From Eonycteris spelaea (taxonomy: Eukaryota > Chordata > Mammalia > Chiroptera > Pteropodidae), in contig PUFA01000068.1 of assembly GCA_003508835.1 (NCBI GenBank), positions 5,952,001 to 6,016,000 on the forward strand: 64,000 nucleotides of DNA. Direction: 5' to 3'. The position numbers and the translations under genes are program-made. The notes beneath the pieces are model-generated. The model did no database searches. It worked only from the letters and a program-made list of their open reading frames with translations, and was not told the origin of the DNA. Below, in pieces: positions 60,900 through 64,000 of the stretch. Numbering within the stretch: position 1 is the stretch's first letter; the number at the start of each line of letters is the position of its first letter.

Positions 60900-61435
60900 T
60901 TATCTTCACAATGATTTCATCACCTATGACACAAAAAGCCCAGGTAACAAGAGTGAAAATAGGAAAGTGGGACTACTTCAAACTAAAAGGCTTCTGTACA
61001 GCAAACAACAGAGTGAAAAGGCAGCTATGGAAGAAAATGTTTACAAACTATATGTTATATAAGGGTTAATTTCCAAACATATAAGGCATTATTAGAGCTC
61101 AATAGCAACAACAACAAAACCCTAATAGCCTAATTAATTAATTAATGAGCTAGAGACTTGTATATACATTTACCCAAAGAAGACAGACAAGTGGCCAGGT
61201 ATTCAGAAAGATGTTCAATATCATTGATCATCGGGGAAATGCACATCAAAACCACAATGATACATCATTGCATACCTGTTAGAATGGCTGTTATTAGAAA
61301 AAAATACAAGTGTTAGTAAGGATTTGGGGAAATTGAAACTCTTGTACACTTTGCTAGAAAGGCGAAATGGTCTAGTCATGATGGAAAACAGTAAGGAGTT
61401 TCCTTAATTAAAACAAAACAAAACAGAACTAGAAT
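60900..61435 (+). mobile_element. L1 ORF2 C-terminal fragment, sense, part of an inverted L1 pair
   Basis: 'gactacttcaaactaaaagg', 'cttctgtacagcaaacaac', 'ccaaagaagacagacaag', 'gggaaatgcacatcaaaacc', 'gatggaaaacagtaagg' follow ORF2 toward its C-terminus. With the antisense 3' UTR immediately to its left this has the layout of a minus-strand L1 whose upstream part was inverted during insertion. The 98-residue frame at 60766 crosses the join and is not a gene. Confidence 0.8.
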
Positions 61436-61444
61436 ATTATTTAG

Positions 61445-61907
61445 CTTTTTTAATATTAAACTTTTTATTGTGAAATAATTATAGGTTCACATGCAGTTCT
61501 ATGAAACAATACGGAGAGTTCTTATGACCCACTTTACTCAGTTTCTCCCGATGGTAACAACTTGCAAAACTATACTCCTATAATTCCCCAACCAGTATGT
61601 TACCATTTATATGGTCATCGCGATAAGGATTCCTCATGTTGTTTTTTATAGCCACACTATTTCTTTCTAGCTACAACCCCTTTAACAGTATGTAACCTTT
61701 TGGAACTGGATTTTTTCACTTAGCATAATTCACTGGAAATTTTTCCAGGTGTGAGTATCCATAGTTCATTTCTTTTTTATTGCTGAGTGGTATTCCAAGG
61801 TATGGATAAGCCACTGTTTGTTTAATCATTTGTCCATTGAAGGGCAACTGAATTTTTTCAAGTTATGGGCTATTATAAATAAAGCTACTATAAACATTCA
61901 TGTACAG

Positions 61908-61958
<51 letters not shown>

Positions 61959-62655
61959 GATAATTCTTAATTCCTATGGGGTAAAGCCCAGGACTGTACT
62001 TTCTGGGTTATATGGTAATTATATGTTTAGGTTCTTAAGAGACTGTCCAGCTGTTTTTCAGAGTGGCTGTAACATATCATAATCTCATCAGCAATGCCCC
62101 AGCAATCCAATTTTCTGTGTCCTCACTAGCTTTTGTTGTCACTATTTTTTGATTTAGCTATTCTGATATTTACATAATGATATCTCATCATAGTTTTAAT
62201 TTGCATTTCCGTAATGTCTAATTATGTTAAACATTTTTCATATGCTTATTTGGCATCTGTATGTTCTGTTTGTTGAAATGTCTATACATGTGTTTTGACC
62301 AGTTTTTAATCTGACTGTTTCTTTTTACTGTTGTGTTTTGAGTGTTCTTATATATTCTAGATCCTAGTTCCTTTTTAATATGTGGTTTGCAAATTTTTTT
62401 CTTCCAGTCTGTAATTTGTCATTCAAGCTTCTTAAAAGAATCTTTTACATAGCAAAAGTTTTAAATTTTGATGATGCCCGATTTATTGTTTCCTTTTATA
62501 GATTAGGCTTTTGATATCTTTGCCTAACACTTCACACCTAGCTCTAGATATTTAAGATTTTCTCTTATTATTTTTCTACACTTTTTCCATTTTTAATTTA
62601 TATGCATGATCCATTTTGAGTTAATTTTTTATAAGGATTGAAAACTGTCTAAGAG
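61445..62655 (-). mobile_element. L1 3' half, antisense (third large copy)
   Basis: 3' UTR ('aaataattataggttcaca', 'ttctcccgatggtaac', 'ccaaccagtatgttacc') then the reversed ORF2 tail: 'atttcttttttattgctgag', 'ggctattataaataaagct', 'tttgcatttccgtaatgtc', 'gcaaattttttcttccagtc', 'gatccattttgagttaat'. Same L1 region as 26225-27580. Contains a (TG) microsatellite at 61907-61957. Confidence 0.88.
61907..61957. repeat. (TG)n microsatellite
   Basis: About 25 perfect TG units inside the antisense L1. Confidence 0.98.
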
Positions 62656-62754
62656 ACCTATTTCATCTTCCCACAAGCAGAAATAAAATTTCAGACTTCT
62701 GAGAATATGTGAGAAGAGGCAAGGAAGATGAGAGTGCTAATTGCATGGGGAGCA

Positions 62755-62945
62755 CACTGTCCTGCAGAAAGCATGGGCCTTGGATTTGAAAGGTGACAAT
62801 CTGTGTCTAATGACACAATGTAATGTAAAATTCATATTAAAATTATTGTTTTACTTTCTTTGCATGGTTATTTTGAGGATAAAATAATAAAATCAATGAA
62901 GGGTTTGTAAGTTGCAAAGTCAATGTAAATTCGAACTATTTTTTG
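62755..62945 (+). mobile_element. MIR SINE, sense
   Basis: 'agcatgggccttggatttg', 'tgcatggttattttgagg' and 'gtttgtaagttgcaaag' fit MIR. Confidence 0.6.
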
Positions 62946-63273
62946 TGATTGGGTGCAGCCAATAACAAGAAGGACACCTGGAATGGCTGGAGTACAGGCT
63001 GTATAGGGCTTATAGTTTATGTTTCATTCTTGCCTATTTCTCCATATTGAAGAAATCTGTGTTCCTTATTCCACCTATTATCTGGCTCTGTGTATCTGAA
63101 AACAAGTTAGTAGGCTTTCTTTTTGAAATTTTTTATTGCTCAATCTGGCAGTTTCCTAGATAATATACTTCCCATACATCATCAATGGAAAGTAGATCAA
63201 AGAGTAAAGTTTTGCTTACATTTTCCAACACCTGGGAAGAAGAGACACAATGTAATTCTTATTCCTTTGCCTG
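62946..63273. other. No feature recognised
   Basis: An 86-residue frame (63123-63383) runs into the LTR and shows no domain. Confidence 0.4.
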
Positions 63274-63442
63274 TAGTAGGCAAAATAGTGTCACTCCTCC
63301 AAAGATATCTATGTTTTAGTCCTTCAAACCTAGAATTTGTTACATTACATAGAGTGGGGGGACTAAGGGTGTTAATCAGATGACCTTAAGATAAAGTGAT
63401 TAGTCTGGATCATCCAGGTGTGCCCGATGTAATCACAAGCAT

Positions 63443-63681
63443 TACTTACTTACTCACTTATTCATTCATTTATGTGAGGCAATTTTTGGTTGACCTCGCA
63501 GATCGCAAGGAACTTGTCAGCTTACAACCCCTTGTTTTTTATTTATTTATTTTTCTTTTTTATGTCTACAGCACCTGGTCTTCCTAGGTGGTCTCCCATC
63601 CAAGTACTAACCAGGCCCGACCCTGCTTAGCTTCTGAAATCAGATGAGATCAGGCATGTTCAGGGTGGCATGGCCATAGAC
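63443..63681 (-). mobile_element. 5S rRNA-derived SINE (MEG-like), complete, antisense
   Basis: On minus the element starts exactly at 63681 with a 119-nt 5S rRNA-like head. An A-rich linker follows (63530-63562), then a ~60-nt unique segment ('gttgtaagctgacaagttcc', 'gcgaggtcaacc', 'attgcctcacata') and a simple tail of TGAA/TAAG units. Identical 9-bp repeats 'cacaagcat' lie at 63434-63442 and 63682-63690, so head, linker, unique part and tail moved as one unit. SINEs with 5S heads are described from fruit bats (MEG-RS, MEG-RL); I cannot confirm which type this is. Most head changes are at former CG positions. Confidence 0.85.
63563..63681 (-). pseudogene. 5S rRNA-like head of the SINE (pol III promoter kept)
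   Basis: Aligns along its whole length with mammalian 5S rRNA, with about a dozen substitutions, mostly CG to TG/CA. The internal pol III promoter is well kept: 'agctaagcagggtcggg' (box A region) and 'ggatgggagacc' (box C). It is not a working 5S gene: it lies in a SINE with a tail and target duplications, lacks a T-run terminator right after the head, and stands alone. Confidence 0.88.
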
Positions 63682-64000
63682 CACAAGCATCTTTTAAAGT
63701 GGAAGAGGGAGGCAGAGAGGAGGTTGGAATCAGAGAGAGATTTGAAGATGCTATATTGCTTAACCACAAGCCAGGGAATGGAAGCAGCCTTTAAAAGCTG
63801 AAAAAGGCAATAAAATAAATTCTCTGCTTCATTTCCAGAAGGAATTCAGCTTTGACAATACCTTAATTTTAATCTAGTGAGACCCAATTTGGACTTCTTA
63901 TCTCCAGAAATGTAAGATAATAAATGTGTATTATTTTAAGTTAGCAAGGTTGTGGAAATTTGTTACCACAGTAATAGGAAACTGACTCAATGATGAATTA

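Larger units (their letters stand above)
63274..63992 (+). mobile_element. MaLR-type LTR, sense, interrupted by a SINE
   Basis: Left part: 'aaagatatctatgttttag', 'ccttcaaacctagaatttg', 'tggatcatccaggtgtgcc', 'gatgtaatcacaagc'. Right part: 'atcttttaaagtggaagagg', 'ccacaagccagggaatgg', 'tagtgagacccaatttgg', 'tccagaaatgtaagataat', 'gtaataggaaactgactc'. Removing 63443-63690 restores a continuous LTR, which fixes the SINE borders. The right end lies near the window edge. Confidence 0.8.

Noticed and set aside
63563..63681. Functional 5S rRNA gene
   Set aside because: CG-decayed, embedded in a SINE with tail and target duplications, and without a T-run terminator directly after the head.

Overview
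This is mammalian nuclear DNA with no recognisable protein-coding gene. It is AT-rich, littered with decayed LINE-1 (L1), L2, MIR, MaLR/ERVL LTR and DNA-transposon copies, and none of the longer open reading frames looks like a host exon. The remaining open frames are remnants of L1 ORF1, a Tigger transposase, microsatellite translations or chance frames. It therefore reads as an intergenic or deep intronic stretch. All family names come from remembered consensus sequences, not from a search. The host is probably a laurasiatherian and most likely a bat. Two things point that way: L1 3' ends of a type I associate with laurasiatherian genomes, and a complete SINE with a 5S rRNA head (63443-63681). 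SINEs of that kind are described from fruit bats (the MEG families). No recent tRNA-type SINE and no intact L1 was seen, which fits a lineage with weak or lost L1 activity, but this is inference. Layout: 0-5 kb holds an antisense MaLR LTR, two stacked antisense L1 3' ends, and an old antisense L2 split by a half-L1 insertion. 5-8 kb holds L2 and MIR relics. 7.9-8.8 kb is an antisense ERVL (MLT2-like) LTR. 10.6-12.8 kb has two different solitary LTRs in sense orientation. 17.7-21.1 kb is a near full-length antisense half-L1. 22-31 kb holds MER20, a hairpin, two large antisense L1 3' halves and a MaLR LTR. 34.6-36.1 kb holds a polypyrimidine tract and an antisense L1 5' region. 38.6-40.5 kb is a Tigger DNA transposon with both ends. 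42.4-43.4 kb is old L1 plus microsatellites. 43.7-46.9 kb is a sense half-L1. 47-53 kb is mainly L2, MIR and MER5A. 53.2-55.7 kb is a complete antisense half-L1 with a perfect 15-bp target duplication. 57.2-62.7 kb is a MaLR LTR and several L1 pieces. 63.3-64 kb is a MaLR LTR carrying the 5S-derived SINE. The most interesting signal is a set of four L1-derived elements (2.05-3.86, 17.75-21.06, 43.67-46.95 and 53.18-55.71 kb). Each keeps a 5' UTR, ORF1 and 3' UTR but has lost most of ORF2. They fall into two pairs, and each pair shares the same internal ORF2 deletion junction although its members lie far apart, in both cases on opposite strands. That is what amplification of two non-autonomous, HAL1-like subfamilies would produce, rather than independent deletions. 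These copies contain only broken ORF1 and could not be active now.
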